Part shown: piece by piece, positions 25,326-37,700 of the stretch | How positions within the stretch are numbered: position 1 is the first letter of the stretch | Layout of the letters: each line of letters opens with the position of its first letter | Assembly: GCF_000764305.2 (NCBI RefSeq) | Contig: NW_025946882.1 | Location: forward strand, 157,153 to 221,152 | DNA length: 64,000 nt | Source of the DNA: Hyalella azteca | Lineage: Eukaryota; Arthropoda; Malacostraca; Amphipoda; Hyalellidae | Reading direction: 5' to 3' | Program-made: the position numbers and the translations under genes | The notes under the pieces: model-generated | The model's database searches: none | Told to the model about the DNA's origin: nothing | What the model saw: only the letters and a program-made list of their open reading frames with translations

Positions 25326-28300
25326 CTTTGCAGTGTTGCTGACCCACGGTGCGCTGGTGGACGTGGCCGCCCCATGGACTCGGCACGGACTTCGCCTAAT
25401 GAGGAGGATGATCGATGGACTTTCCAGGGTCAAGGTTAAGTAAATTATTCTTGTTAGAAAATGGTGTGCAACATAAGCAAGTAACTTGAGCCGTTCTGAA
25501 CCCACCTCTAACATTTGTTTTTCGTTTTAGTAGTTGTGTATAAGATCGGTTGAATATAACTATTTTATCTGCCGTTAATTAAGTCTTTCAACGTAGAAGA
25601 CCAAACTATACAAGAGATCAGACAGCGATAAAAACCATGATTGATTAATTATCGAACGGCTCGATCAACGGTATAAAAGTATAAAATATTTGCAATCGTG
25701 TAACTTTGTTTAACAAATTATGTACACAAGAGCCACTTGGTTTATTGAACTTAATTGTCAGGTATAGAGCAGCGAGTCAAGTCGCATTATAGACAACAAT
25801 TTCAGAAGATTTTTTCTCTCCTTATCACGTTAACAAGGTTATACGAGCCCTTGATTTTTCTGTGGAAAACGAACATGTTTATTGGCTGTGAACAATAAAA
25901 GTGATCGCCCAAAGATGAGTATCTTGAGTGAAGTTGGCTTCAAGCTGGAAAAGTACGGTGGCTGCACCGAGAAACATGGTCATTAAACTGACCAAAAAGT
26001 GACCTTCAATAGAAGACTTTATTGCTCAGCTTGAACGGTCGCGATTGTGTGGAAGAGTTACGAATTTATTGCTTTATGAACCTGCTGTACCAGAAGTATG
26101 CAAACAGCCACCACACCTTGCACCATGTAATTGATGCAAGACGAATCTAACACTTCAAGAACTGTCGTATAAGTACATAGACTGATTACAGAGTTCGGAT
26201 AAATTGTCTGATACAACTATATATATAGGAAATTATTCAGTCAAAAATCTCTAAATAATCGAACAAGGTCGTTTATTTTGCTCTCGCATATTCAGAATTT
26301 TTAGTCATTAGAGAACTTATAAAATATGAGATCCGATGTGTTTAAACTTGCGTTCACCAAGTCGATGTGATGACCCAACACAAACGCCTCTTTTCTATAA
26401 GTGCAGGCTCCAATAGCCATTGCCTGCTAATTCGAAGCGTTGCTAAAAGTGATTTGGCTAAATAAGGTTTAATTACTTTAACGCATTTTAGCCTCATTAT
26501 GTGGTGCAATTGCGTACTGAAAACTATCATTCATTGGTAAAATATTTCTTAGACAGGAATCAATAAAAAATACATTTTCAAATTTCCGAAGACGGCAATA
26601 ACTTCTCCCAATATGTCCAGTGCAATATTTGTGGCGTGCCGTAAAATCTTATAAAAAATGAACCCAAATTTACCATTGTAAATTGAATCGTAGAATTCAA
26701 GATAAAAAATTCCCGAATTAATGCGAGTCTAAATATGCAAACATCGAACAATTCAGATAATGTAATTTCTGGGACCTGTACGTATACAAATCGAGAACAG
26801 CAGCTGAAAATACACGGACACAGAGACTGCCTCGTCTCATCGTCCGGCGTCCCGCTGGCTAACGAATTTTACTGCAGCGCTAACGACCCAAACGCGTAAC
26901 GCTATTACCTGTTCGGTAAAAATACAGAACACCTGAGCATTGCCGCATTATCTGCGATGTTGGTTTGTATTTACGATATGCAGTAACGTTTCTTTGCTGT
27001 TACTCACTTTAAAACGTGTCTTACTTCATTTTGTGGGATTTCAAAGGTTTTTTCGAGCCCTCAGTAACTTGAAAAATTTCCAATCTTGTCAAGGACGCAA
27101 GGTTATGCAGTGTAAAGAGAAATGTTAGTCTAAAGAAGTGTGATTTACCTGCCCAAAGCCAACGGGGTTAAGAGACAACAGGGAATTGTTTCGTAAGCAA
27201 ACCTCATCCGAACACTGTTTATCGACGCAATATTGTTTGCCTTATGAAAAGTTTATACGTATTGCGCAGGCTCCTCGCCAGAGGGCGCCGTGTCGCAATT
27301 GACAGAAATGATGTTGATGCAAAAATTAAAGCGTCCAATGTTAACAAAAAATTTTCATTGATTGCGTTGTGCGTAGATTGGATACTCATGGCCTGCGGAG
27401 TTGCAAACAAACAAACAAATGAATAATTTGCAAGTGAGTGTTCGGGCACAATATATTTTGCTATTAGAAGCAAATCGTTACTATAGGAGAGTTATACAAA
27501 TGAGATGCTGTTGGATAAAATGAGTGGTTTTAACATTTTATGGTTAAAAATCGATGAGTAAAACCTAAAACCTGAAATATCATACTATAATATTTCTATA
27601 AGTACTGTTCTACAGAACTTATTTAAACAGTTAAACTTGGTTCATCTTTAATTTTGTACTAATGAACGCTTACTAATTAATAGGAATAGAAAAATGAATG
27701 ATCGGATATTTTACTTTCGTTGAAAATTCATAGTAAATATTATAATTTATTACATATTAATAACTATTTAAATAAATTTTAACTCTCCAAATCAATAACA
27801 GCTCTTCGAGTATATATTGAATCTAGTTCATTATGAATGAACACAACTTTTTTATCATTAATTTTTCAAGGTTGCAATTACGTGAAGCTACATAATAGAT
27901 TAACTTGAAATCTGGTACACTTCAGATTTCAAATAATATTCATCAAGTTTACTTAAATTTTATTAAGGGTATACTAGTGTAAACAGGAATATTATAAAAA
28001 TGACTGAAGTGTATAGCAATTTCCAAAAGAAATTCCATAGATACCCCGTAGCTTTTTTCTAAATTCTATGATGACGGCGATACTTCATGAGCGATCGAAC
28101 TAGTTTTACATTCACTATGATTTAGAAGCCGCAATAGAAAATATTAAAATTCAAGCTGGAGGCCCGAAGATTTTGGTAATAAATCCGAGCTCGCACTCGC
28201 TGTTCAACAATCTTAACCACCCAAGATTCAACTCGAACTTTCTGTCGCCTGCTCTATACACTTAAGAAAGGATCAAAGCGTGGCCTTTGATTCCTTCCAT

Positions 28301-29929
28301 ATTATTATATTGTATATTCCGCGGTCCTACGAAACCCATAAATCTTCATGGTAATCGAAGCCCCAGATTTATAATGGGTGTTGCACTTAGTTGCGGAGTT
28401 TGTTTTATCATCGATTATGTTAGTTTGTAACTAATGAAAGTCGCAAACTATTACTCCCGCGTTATGATCTACCTGCAAAGGGGCGGTAATAATTTTAGAG
28501 TAATGAAGGTTCAAGGTAAGTGAGCCGATGGCAGGATATATACGTGTCGTAAATCAGCGTAAAGGCCACTATAGTTTCATGTCATAAAATTCGTCGAACT
28601 GATGGAAAATATTTTGATTGTTTGAAGCAGATGCCCGTGCAGTTTGTAAAGGAGCTGGAAATGAAAACGCGTATTTTTCGTAAGTTGCAGCGATCCCTGA
28701 GTTACGACTCGTGATCGAAAGACGCTGCTACGTATATGGGACCTCTTATGTTAGCAGGCATTCCCTATTCGTTATTAACAACAATAATTTCTTCGTCTGG
28801 TGTTTGGATGGCCGCTCATAATTTGTCTTAAATTCACAACATGGACGACAATCTTGCGTGCAGCGTATCGGAAGGGAACCGGCGAATTTTACGCGCGTCT
28901 CGTAATGGAGCCGTAATGATTCGTCGATGTTCGACACCTTATTCATAAAAATGATGGAGTATTGCCGGCATGTGGCAATCACTGACACGTACAGGATGTG
29001 AAGTGCATGTACTTCACCCGACACTTTATGCGAACCTGAGAGAGGAAAATTCTTTTTAGAAATAAATCGTTATAGGCACACGATTGCATGTCGACGACTG
29101 GTTTCTTGTTGTTCGTAACTTGTTTGAAAGTTCACGTAGGTTTATAAGCAGCGTGATAAGCTGGCTGCTAGCAATTTTAGATAATAAGTTCAATACGGCC
29201 ACTCTTGGTCTTTATTTACAGCACGTCCATGACCGCTGGAGCCTTTGTATCAGTGATGGACCTGAATTGATATCGGAGGTAATAGCTAATTTCCCTTTCA
29301 TAAACGTATGGAAATCAATTCTTTTTTTTCTGATCTTGACTGAAATTTTTAACTGAGATTTTCACGACTGCAAATTCAATCATAGCTTCGAGATTCAACA
29401 GTAAATTTAAACTCACTCATTATATATACTCACCTCCGTCATGTTAATTTTCTAGCCAAGTGATTGAGGAATTCCCTTCGACATTTTTCTGTGACATGTA
29501 ACTATTTTCCTACAGCTGTCGTTCCATTTTAACACATCAATGAAGGCAGCGAATTATCATATGAAAAATCAGAGGATGCTGATTGGATTGTCCGAACCAA
29601 TCTGACACTATTTAAAACTGGCGGTAACTTATTTACTTTTATATTACTTTTATATTATATTTATATTACTTATAACTTAAATTAACACCAACGAATTTAT
29701 CACTTCAATTTCAGCCAATTTTCCTCAGAAAAAATAATATTCCTTCGCTTAATTTAGATCGAAGGCCTGCACATTGTACAAAATCGATCAGCGTGAAAGT
29801 TGCGCGCATAGTGTGACTGAGGCACGTTAGTTGTCGGCAAATGTACGCGCTTAGTAATACGTTAAGAGCTGCTATTTTGAGCTATAGTCCAGTGACTTAT
29901 GCCCCTGTAAATAGAGCTGCCACTATGAT
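25326..29929. other. Non-coding stretch, one small perfect hairpin
   Basis: No gene is recognised over 4.6 kb. A perfect inverted repeat at 27905-27932 pairs TTGAAATCTG with CAGATTTCAA around an 8-base loop. Confidence 0.5.
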
Positions 29930-30180
29930 ATATACGCACAACTCTCGGCGTGATATACGCACAACGCCTGGCGTGGTATACGCACGGCGCTAGGCGTGAG
30001 ATATACGCACGCGGCAGTATATATACGCTCAGTTATATACTCTCGGTGCTGGCATGGTATATACGCAGGGCGCTATATAGGCACGATTTTACGCCCGGCG
30101 CTAGGCATGGTATACGCACGACGCTATTGACATGGTATAACGCAAGACGCTAAGCGCGGTATATACGCTCGAAGCAAGAT
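29930..30180. repeat. Degenerate ~25-bp repeat rich in TATACGCAC
   Basis: The phrases GGTATACGCACGGCGCTAGG and close variants recur irregularly with insertions of TATATACGC. The array is old or rearranged, so copy boundaries are uncertain. Confidence 0.7.
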
Positions 30181-31185
30181 GCTAAATAGGCGTGTTCTAC
30201 GCATGGCGCTTATAGGCCATGGCGCATGGCTCGATCAGGCGTATACGCCTAACTCTCACGTAATTTTCTTGAATTTTTGTTCTCGGTGACTTGGAGAGCG
30301 CGAGGACTTGACAACAAGACTTATCCCCTTTTACGAATTTAATTAGGCAATATTTATAGCAAAAATGCAACAGCGTGTAAAATGCCCTGCTGCTCCAATA
30401 AACGTTCGAAATTTCGGAAAATGTTTGCGTTTTATGTCCAGAAACTATTTATTATGGAACTTCTTTGAAATATTCTTCAAATCCTTTGAAATGCTCAAAT
30501 TATTTAAATTCTTTGAAATTATCAATTGAACGCATTAGGAACTGCACCAAATAAGTTTTGAAAGATCCTTCTCTATCATAAAAAATTAAAAATTCAAATT
30601 CGATAGAACTAAAAAAATATGCACCAAATTTCTGTAATCAATTACCTCGAGCCTTCACATATTGCAATTCGTCGTATATACGGTCTTTTCTGTAAGCGGT
30701 TACTATATGTATGAATTATGAACCCAGAAATGAATTTTTGGAAGACTTTTCAATTATAAAGATTGCAAATTTTTTAATACCTTTCAAAATTCTTAAATTT
30801 GTACCCAATTTTTAAAATTGGTTATGAAAAAACAATTTCGAAAAAACATCACAGATTTCAGATGAAATCCTTGTTCGTTCGCTGCGATCAAATTTGACTG
30901 ATGTATTTAATGACAGCTCGACCACGCACACATTATTCATGCATGACAATGTCATAATGCATTCAGTACTCATACAAAAAGAAGTTAATAATCAAAAACA
31001 AATATTAAAGAAGAACAAATTTTAATGAAAAAGAAATTCTAGTTAGGAAGAAGCTTGAAATTGTCAAGAAATTGCAACGGAGAAGAAACTTGCGATTAAG
31101 AATAGACGTGTATGTAATTAACAAGAACTTTGTAATTGAGAAGGAATCTTGTAATTAGATGCCAACGCCACTCAGTCATGCGAAG
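30181..31185. other. Non-coding stretch upstream of engrailed
   Basis: AT-rich sequence without a recognisable gene. Regulatory elements are possible, but I cannot point to one. Confidence 0.4.
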
Positions 31186-31497
31186 ACAACATGATGAAGA
31201 TGCAACATGACAACATGTTGCCATTATCATGTTGCCACATGATGATGGTTACATAATAATGGACAACATTATCATGCACATGATGATGACAACATGATAA
31301 TGGACAACATTATCTTGCACATGATGATGACAACATGATTATGGACAACATATGATGACAACATGATAATGGACAACATTATCATGCACATGATGATGAC
31401 AACATGATTATGGACAACATTATCTTGCACATGATGATGACAACATGATTATGGACATAATTATCATGCACATGATGACAACATGATGATTCAGGTG
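31186..31497. repeat. 41-bp hairpin-forming tandem repeat, about 7 copies
   Basis: The unit contains ACATGATAATGGACAACATT followed by ATCATGCACATGATGATGAC. In the copy at 31362-31386, CATGATAATG and CATTATCATG form a perfect 10-bp stem around GACAA. Other copies carry single changes such as ATTATG or ATCTTG. The left edge (31186-31255) is diverged. The array ends about 350 bp before the candidate engrailed transcription start. Confidence 0.92.
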
Positions 31498-31808
31498 ACG
31501 ACAAATGCATTATGTTGGCATACATGAGAGCGCAGCAATGCACGGCGTTGACAGCTGCAATGAACTCATGACATTTGACATGCTCATGCTTTCATTACAG
31601 GCCTACGGACCCAATCAAGGCACAGCTCTATTACCTGGCCAAGCCAACCAATCATGCGCGACGCTGCGTTCCTCTTCGCCGCGCTCTTGACCTCAACATT
31701 GGGCCGCGAAAACGGAGCCTTTTGGCCGACGAAGAGCCTGCTATTGGCTGTGCATCTCGTCAGGGTCATTAGAGTTGGTGAAGGTGGAGCGTTTGAGGTG
31801 GGAGGAGC

Positions 31809-31874
31809 TTTTAAATTGAGGCTCTAGGTGGAGGATGTGTTCAGTATTTGAACGGACCTCCCGCAAGTAAGACC
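31809..31874 (+). promoter_or_regulatory. Candidate core promoter of engrailed (TATA-like, Inr, DPE)
   Basis: A TTTTAAAT box lies at 31809-31816. It is followed by an Initiator-like TTCAGTAT with the predicted +1 A at 31843. AGACC at 31870-31874 fits the arthropod downstream promoter element consensus RGWYV at exactly +28 to +32. The Inr differs from TCAKTY at its last base. Start-site position is inferred from spacing only; it would give a 5' UTR of about 304 nt. Confidence 0.35.
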
Positions 31875-31968
31875 TCTGAGTGACAGCATCTGGCAATTTA
31901 TATTCAATTGGAAGCTTCAATCACATATAACGGGTTAATTAAGCTCGTAAACGAACCTATAATCATAG

Positions 31969-32043
31969 ATGCTTGACTGGGGCAGTGTCCTCAGAGTTGG
32001 ATGGTGCCTGAAAGTTTTGTTATTGCACATGTGCTTTATTTGA
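31969..32043 (+). CDS. Upstream ORF 1 in the predicted engrailed leader (24 codons)
   Basis: If transcription starts near 31843, this ATG is the first in the leader. The frame runs 24 codons (MLDWGS... to ...MCFI) and stops at 32041-32043, before the main start. Its peptide shows no known motif. It could reduce initiation at the engrailed start, but this is inference. Confidence 0.2.
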   Translation: MLDWGSVLRVGWCLKVLLLHMCFI

Positions 32044-32141
32044 ACTCCAACCACCTGCCCGTTGCCGGCGCCCGCCGAGCGATCAACGAACTCGATTTTA
32101 AATTCGGACAGAAATTACCACTAAAGTTTCTCCACGAGTGA
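32001..32141 (+). CDS. Upstream ORF 2 in the predicted engrailed leader (46 codons)
   Basis: ATG at 32001 opens a 46-codon frame (begins MVPESF, ends KFLHE) whose TGA at 32139-32141 ends five bases before the engrailed ATG at 32147. It overlaps the shorter upstream ORF in another frame. Its start context is weak (T at -3, G at +4). Position makes it a candidate translational regulator by scanning or reinitiation; conservation is unknown. Confidence 0.25.
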   Translation: MVPESFVIAHVLYLNSNHLPVAGARRAINELDFKFGQKLPLKFLHE

Positions 32142-32146
32142 ACCAA

Positions 32147-33368
32147 ATGGCAGTGCAAATGGAAACTCTCTGTGGAGGTTTTTTACCACCGATAACCCGT
32201 GGGACTTTGCAAAACAATGACCAGGAATCTCTGAAGCTGTCCCCGGACAAAACAGCGACTTCGAGTCCCGCGTCGCCGCTACAGTCCGAAAGTCCTCACT
32301 TGCCCCCCACTCCTCCTGGGGCTGGATCTCCTCCATCATCGCGGTTATTCCCTTTATCCCCGCAGAATAATTATCCCCAGCAACATCAACAGATAAATGT
32401 ACCCCCACTGCGGGCTCTTCCCTTCAGCATCGATAATATACTAAAGCCCGACTTCGGTAGCGCGAAAACAGACCCAGTTTGTCACAGCCGAGCACCGCTG
32501 GTTGGTAAGAGGTCTTCAGAGACGCCTGAATTGCTCCTGCGAACTCCCCCAAAGACGCCTGATATCCCAGGGCGTCATGAGTCCCCGGTGGATCTTAGTC
32601 ACAGGCTTCCCTTAGCTCTAAGTCACAATTTTCTTGCCAATGCGGCCAAAACCAATGAAAGTTTCTTGTCACATTCCATCAGCTTCCTGATGAACCCTGT
32701 AAATCACCCCGTGAATCCTTTTAGCCCTGTTGTGCACGCTATTAATCCGCTTCAACATCATCTTCAGCAGCAACTTTTCCAGCATCACGCCGTAAGTCCT
32801 CACCTCCAGCAGCCTATCGTCACCAAACCAATCCCCTTATCATCTTCAGCGGCCTTCCAACTATTGAAGCCTTTTAACGCTTTCACTAACATCAACGATC
32901 ATCAAAAACGTCTTCAAAATCATCAAATCATTCAATCCCATCAACAGCAACATCAAAACAAGAAATCTGCCATCTGTAAGAATATTTCAATTAAAGAAAT
33001 CGATCAACAACCAGCGAATAAAGATATTTTCCCTACCGAATTCTCAAGCGAACAACAGCCAACGAATATCTCTAGAACGCCGGTGTCTGTTCCGTCGCCG
33101 ACACCGAGCAACAGTTCTACGAACAGCAGCTTTTCCAGTTCTTCCAGCCAGCATGAGAATGCAAATAACAATAATAATATAAACAACAACAATAACAATG
33201 AGAAATCTACGAGCAACTGCAACAAGAACACTCAAGGGGAGAGGATTTCTAAATCGGGGAACCAAACCGACAACTTGGACGAGCTCGTCAACCCCAAGAT
33301 ACCCGAAGACAGCAGCAACTGGCCAGCCTGGGTCTACTGCACGCGATACTCCGACAGACCTTCTTCAG
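32147..33368 (+). CDS. en: Engrailed homeoprotein, coding exon 1 (residues 1-408)
   Basis: This encodes the N-terminal part of a segment-polarity transcriptional repressor that acts in the nucleus. I chose ATG at 32147 (context CCAAATGG); an upstream GTG in the same frame is not a eukaryotic start, and a second ATG lies at codon 5. In order, the protein shows a Pro/Ser-rich start, EH1 LPFSIDNILKPDFG at 91-104 (Groucho-binding class), PVDLS at 147-151, His/Gln-rich tracts at about 204-225 and 252-271, a Ser-rich tract at 320-334, an Asn run at about 338-351, and EH2 WPAWVYCTRYSDRPSSG at 392-408 (Extradenticle contact). The exon ends in phase 1 at TCAG|GTGGGT. Reading on past the donor gives only AT-repeat codons, so splicing here is required. 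Orthology to arthropod en is certain; en versus invected-type paralogue is less so. Confidence 0.95.
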
Positions 33369-33379
33369 GTGGGTCTCGT

Positions 33380-33578
33380 GATTATTATTATTTCTCGACG
33401 ACATTATTGTTATTATTACTATTATTAGTTTATAACTATAAATATTATTATTTTATAATTATTATTATTATTACTATTGTTATCATTATTAGTATTTTAT
33501 TATTTTATAATTATTATTATTATTACTATTGTTATCATTATTAGTATTTTATTATTTTATAATTATTATTATTATGCA
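33380..33578. repeat. ATT/TTA-rich low-complexity repeat next to the splice donor
   Basis: Runs of TTATTATTA are organised into two to three copies of a ~59-bp block containing TACTATTGTTATCATTATTA. It starts only about a dozen bases inside the intron. Confidence 0.9.
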
Positions 33579-34690
33579 AAGCGATTGTCATGGTGTGTCG
33601 TTCAACTAAATTTTGAGGGCACTTTACAATTGAACAAGTTTGATAATGAGTAGAAATAGAGATAAAAAGGGATATGAACGAATAGAAACTATTTTGCACA
33701 ACATTTTTTGCAACTATATGCACAATACTGCAAGTGTGAGGGAGTTTGCAATCGGAAGCTATGCCATCGGTATAATAAATGAAATAAACATTATGCTACC
33801 GCTGAGCATACCGATGATATGTATCATTTCATTATTAATGACATTAGAGTGCGAATGGTACTTATGGATAGGCTTCAACAACTTAAGCTTTAAAATAATT
33901 TAACAGCTTATTGAAAAGATGTATTCTTTATAAATATTACTGCAAAAAAAAATGCGTACGGCGAAACACGTAAAAAATCCATTGATTTGCTGCGACATAT
34001 TTGTAAATATATAAGTAAGTATTGTATATTGTATCGATAAGTAAGCATAGTATATGTATAGATAAGTAAGTAAAAGTAAATTATCTTGTACATACATGCA
34101 TCAAAGGATAATGCATGCAGTAGTCTCTGATACCCTAACACTTATATCATTACATTTGCTGTGATCCTTACACTAATTTATGTTTTTTTTTATTTATTTT
34201 TCTTGAAAATATGTGCAGGAACTTCTCTAAATTGCGCACAACTGTATACTACTTGCATTCTGAACAAAAAATAGATATATTAAAGGAGCAATTACTGATA
34301 CAACTTATTAGTAGCTAGTAAACAGAGATTTAAATTAGAAGAATATATAACGACGATGATAATGCTATTCAATAATTGTAAGGCATGATGATTTGATTCG
34401 TGTTCAACATTTTTTACAATGAACTGGGCAAGAATATATTAACAGGGCACGCGTCTTATCATCAATTATATTTATTTTACGGATAAATTCAGCAAATTTG
34501 CCGAATAAGCTAAGTTTTTTTCTTTATTGCAAATGAAAATCGATTCACATAACCATTACTGATTTCTAAGCAATTAAATTTAACATATTTTAAGGTAAAA
34601 CTCACGCATTTTTTCACCATTGGTCGCGCGTTTTAGAATGAAACTTAATTTACTTGAAACATTGAGATTTTGTATCCTATCATAAATCAC
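33579..34690. other. Intronic non-coding spacer
   Basis: AT-rich and without recognised elements. Confidence 0.4.
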
Positions 34691-34783
34691 GTAAATTTGA
34701 AACACGAGGCATTATAATGGCATAGTAAATTCGAAACACGAGGCTTTTATAGTGGCTTAGTAAATTTAACCACAAGGCTTAAG
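34691..34783. repeat. ~34-bp repeat, about 2.7 copies, in intron
   Basis: GTAAATTTGAAACACGAGGC recurs as GTAAATTCGAAACACGAGGC and a diverged GTAAATTTAACCACAAGGC. Confidence 0.8.
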
Positions 34784-37700
34784 TGTTCATGCATGATTGA
34801 ATGTTGCTGGGTTATATACACGCACCGCATCATATACATATCGCGACCTTATTTACCAAAAATTTTTGTATACTTCTTGATTTTTTCTTCAAATTGAGTG
34901 GACTTTCAATAGACGTTTTGCTGGCATTAGAGCCTCTTAATTGCGAAGCAAAAGCTTGATCGAGTGAGATGTCTTCTCTGGATGCTGATGAATTTTCGGA
35001 ACCAACAGTTGGTGTTTAATGAGGAAATGATAGATATATTCCGAAATTATTTTTTCTTTTATATTCCAGAAATATTTACTTATTTAACTTGCAGTTCTGA
35101 TACTTTCGACGCTAGAAGCTTATTTTCATTGAATTTAAATTGTGAAAAGGGTTCAAAAATTTCAACCTGAAATTGGAAATAGCGCTAACTGTAAATTGAA
35201 CGAAAAGTTATTACAGCTTCATTAAAATTTTTTCTGTTGAATTCCAATCGTGATCCGAAGATTAAAAAATCCCTTTATTTCTCAAAGACAATTTGAATGC
35301 ATACATTTATTAATTTTAATACAAATGTAATTCAAAATTTTGCTATTAGTTACGCATTAATTCATGCTGACGAGAAAAAGGATGCGAGTATTGATGACTT
35401 AAAATCAACTTTTATTTCGATTCTTGTAAATAAAAATAATAAGTTTTTCCTTTCCGTGATAAACATGTGCCGCTGCAGTAATTATATATAACACATGACA
35501 ATGACTGACCCAATATATTCACGTGGCTGCAATAACAAGAATTCGTCGGGACAATTCACTATTTTATTATCTAAGTTTTAAATTTTGAATATTCAATGCA
35601 CATCAAGATGTGCAATAAGTGAGAGTTTTTTTTTGCGCTGGAAGCAGGAAGCAAAAAACCACTAAACGAGAATGTGGACGTTAACAAATGTAGCAACAAA
35701 TCAGGATTGAGGTTTTTTATGATTCAAATGAATGCTAATTAATAAATCTTGAATTACCGCACAGGTATTCGTGAATGCAAGCTCTGCTAATGCATATACA
35801 CAATGAATGCGGAGTATTCAGAGAATGGTAATAAATCATGTTGCCTATGTTCTAATATTTATTTATGGCCTGACTCGAGAAATAAAATGTACGACTAAAT
35901 CATAATTAATAAATGTATTCAAAATTTAGAAGTGAAATTCTCATTCCACATGCCCATTTTTTTTAGCAGAATAATTCCCGTGAATGAGCACGAAGTGAGT
36001 CTAATGCAATAAATCATAAGTGCAGTAATCGATGCATAACATTGCAATTCAATTATTATGATTGTATTAATTAAGTAAATAAGTTGTTATTGAAATATAT
36101 AACTGATTGTTTCAACTGATGGCTTAAAACCTCTACGTTTGTAGCGTATATATGAACATTTTTTGTATAGAAAAAGTTTCGATTAATTTTTATAAATAAA
36201 ATATAAACGGTACTGAAAGTATAAATTTCAGTATCGTTCAGAAAAGAGTAATTCCATCACAGTTCATTATTTTTATAAGAGTCAACCATCAATAAGAGTA
36301 CTGAATCTTCTCACATTAAAACGCAAAAATACCTGAATTGTTTTCTAAATTTTAAGCTAAATTTTTGTTGAGCTCTTAACACGAAGCTAATTGATCAGTG
36401 TTACTTTGCCGTTAGAGAAGAATCATGTGAATGATAAACCTTGTCGCCAATTAACAACTTAAAAGCCATGCTTGCATCGACCCATCCATGAAATCCTTTT
36501 TTAAATATACATAAAATTATTAATTTTATTTATACGAATCTCATTTTTTTCTTATATTTACCTCATTTATTGAAGATCCTCAACACAATTGAAAATAAAT
36601 AAATTTACTCCAAGTTTTAATGCAGAGATTCTCGTTCCATTGAAACAATTAACTTTCGTTGCAGAGACCGAGCTTACATCGTATGAATATTTTGCGCATC
36701 CACACATTCCACGTTTTGCACATTGAAGGGAATAGAGTAATATATCAAACACTATATTAGTTCTGCTAAATTAAGAAAGATATAGAGCAGTTAATAAAAG
36801 AACAAAAAGAGAAGAATCATGGGATCATTGCGCACAAACATCTTATATATTGCAAATTAAATGGAATCTTATAACATAATAAAAATTGATTATCATGAGA
36901 TCAATAAATATTTAAAACGGTCAATGTGAGATCTAACCACCTTACGTAAGATTCGTCACGTTATTCATAAAACCCATTCGGCATAAGATGGATTGTGAAC
37001 AGTAATAGATACTGGAAATGCTTGGATTTACGGGCGGGGTATGAGTGGCCGGTGAATGGCCGTCGTCTACTGAAATGGAGATGCGGATGTTTGTTTAATT
37101 TCAATATTAGGGCAAATAGGAGGAGTCTTGTCGGGTAAATTGACTGCATGTTTTTCAATGAGCCAATGCAGCGCACTTCAGGAACAACAGCTTCCCAAAG
37201 CTAGTGAATTATAGGGATCAGGGATATAAACGCTTAATTAGGGAGATTTTTGCTGTAAATATGTGTCTCTGGACATGATATTTGAACTGCATGGTGGCAC
37301 AAGCACGATATTGCACCAGCTTTTTTACTTCACAAGCGATGCATTTGCAAGAATTTTGCACCCGCTATCTTGCTCTTGAGAATAGATAAGAAAATCCGCT
37401 TTTCCATGTGTCGTCCTTGGCAAGACAGGCATCATTCGATCGGTGTTGTGACAGCTGTGATCATGCAATGCAAGTGCAGTTCTCTGTAGCAATTATTGCT
37501 GCTGGTTATTGGTGGCTGGCTCGGATTATAACATAATTAATAACCTGCGACGTTGCATAGAAGATAAAATGGTGAGATTTTTTATTTTTCGCCTCCATCA
37601 TCTCTTGTAACATTTGAAATTGTTCGTGCTTCAATCTGCGCACGAAGCAAATTATAAATTCCAGTATCGAGTACTTACATACTTAGCATTATAACTAAGT

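Noticed and set aside
32138..32146. Longer engrailed N-terminus starting at a GTG
   Set aside because: GTG is not a normal eukaryotic start, and the in-frame ATG at 32147 has an acceptable context.
33369..33544. Extension of engrailed exon 1 past the splice donor
   Set aside because: The extra residues come from an ATT microsatellite, while splicing at 33368 restores the conserved EH2-linker-homeodomain sequence.
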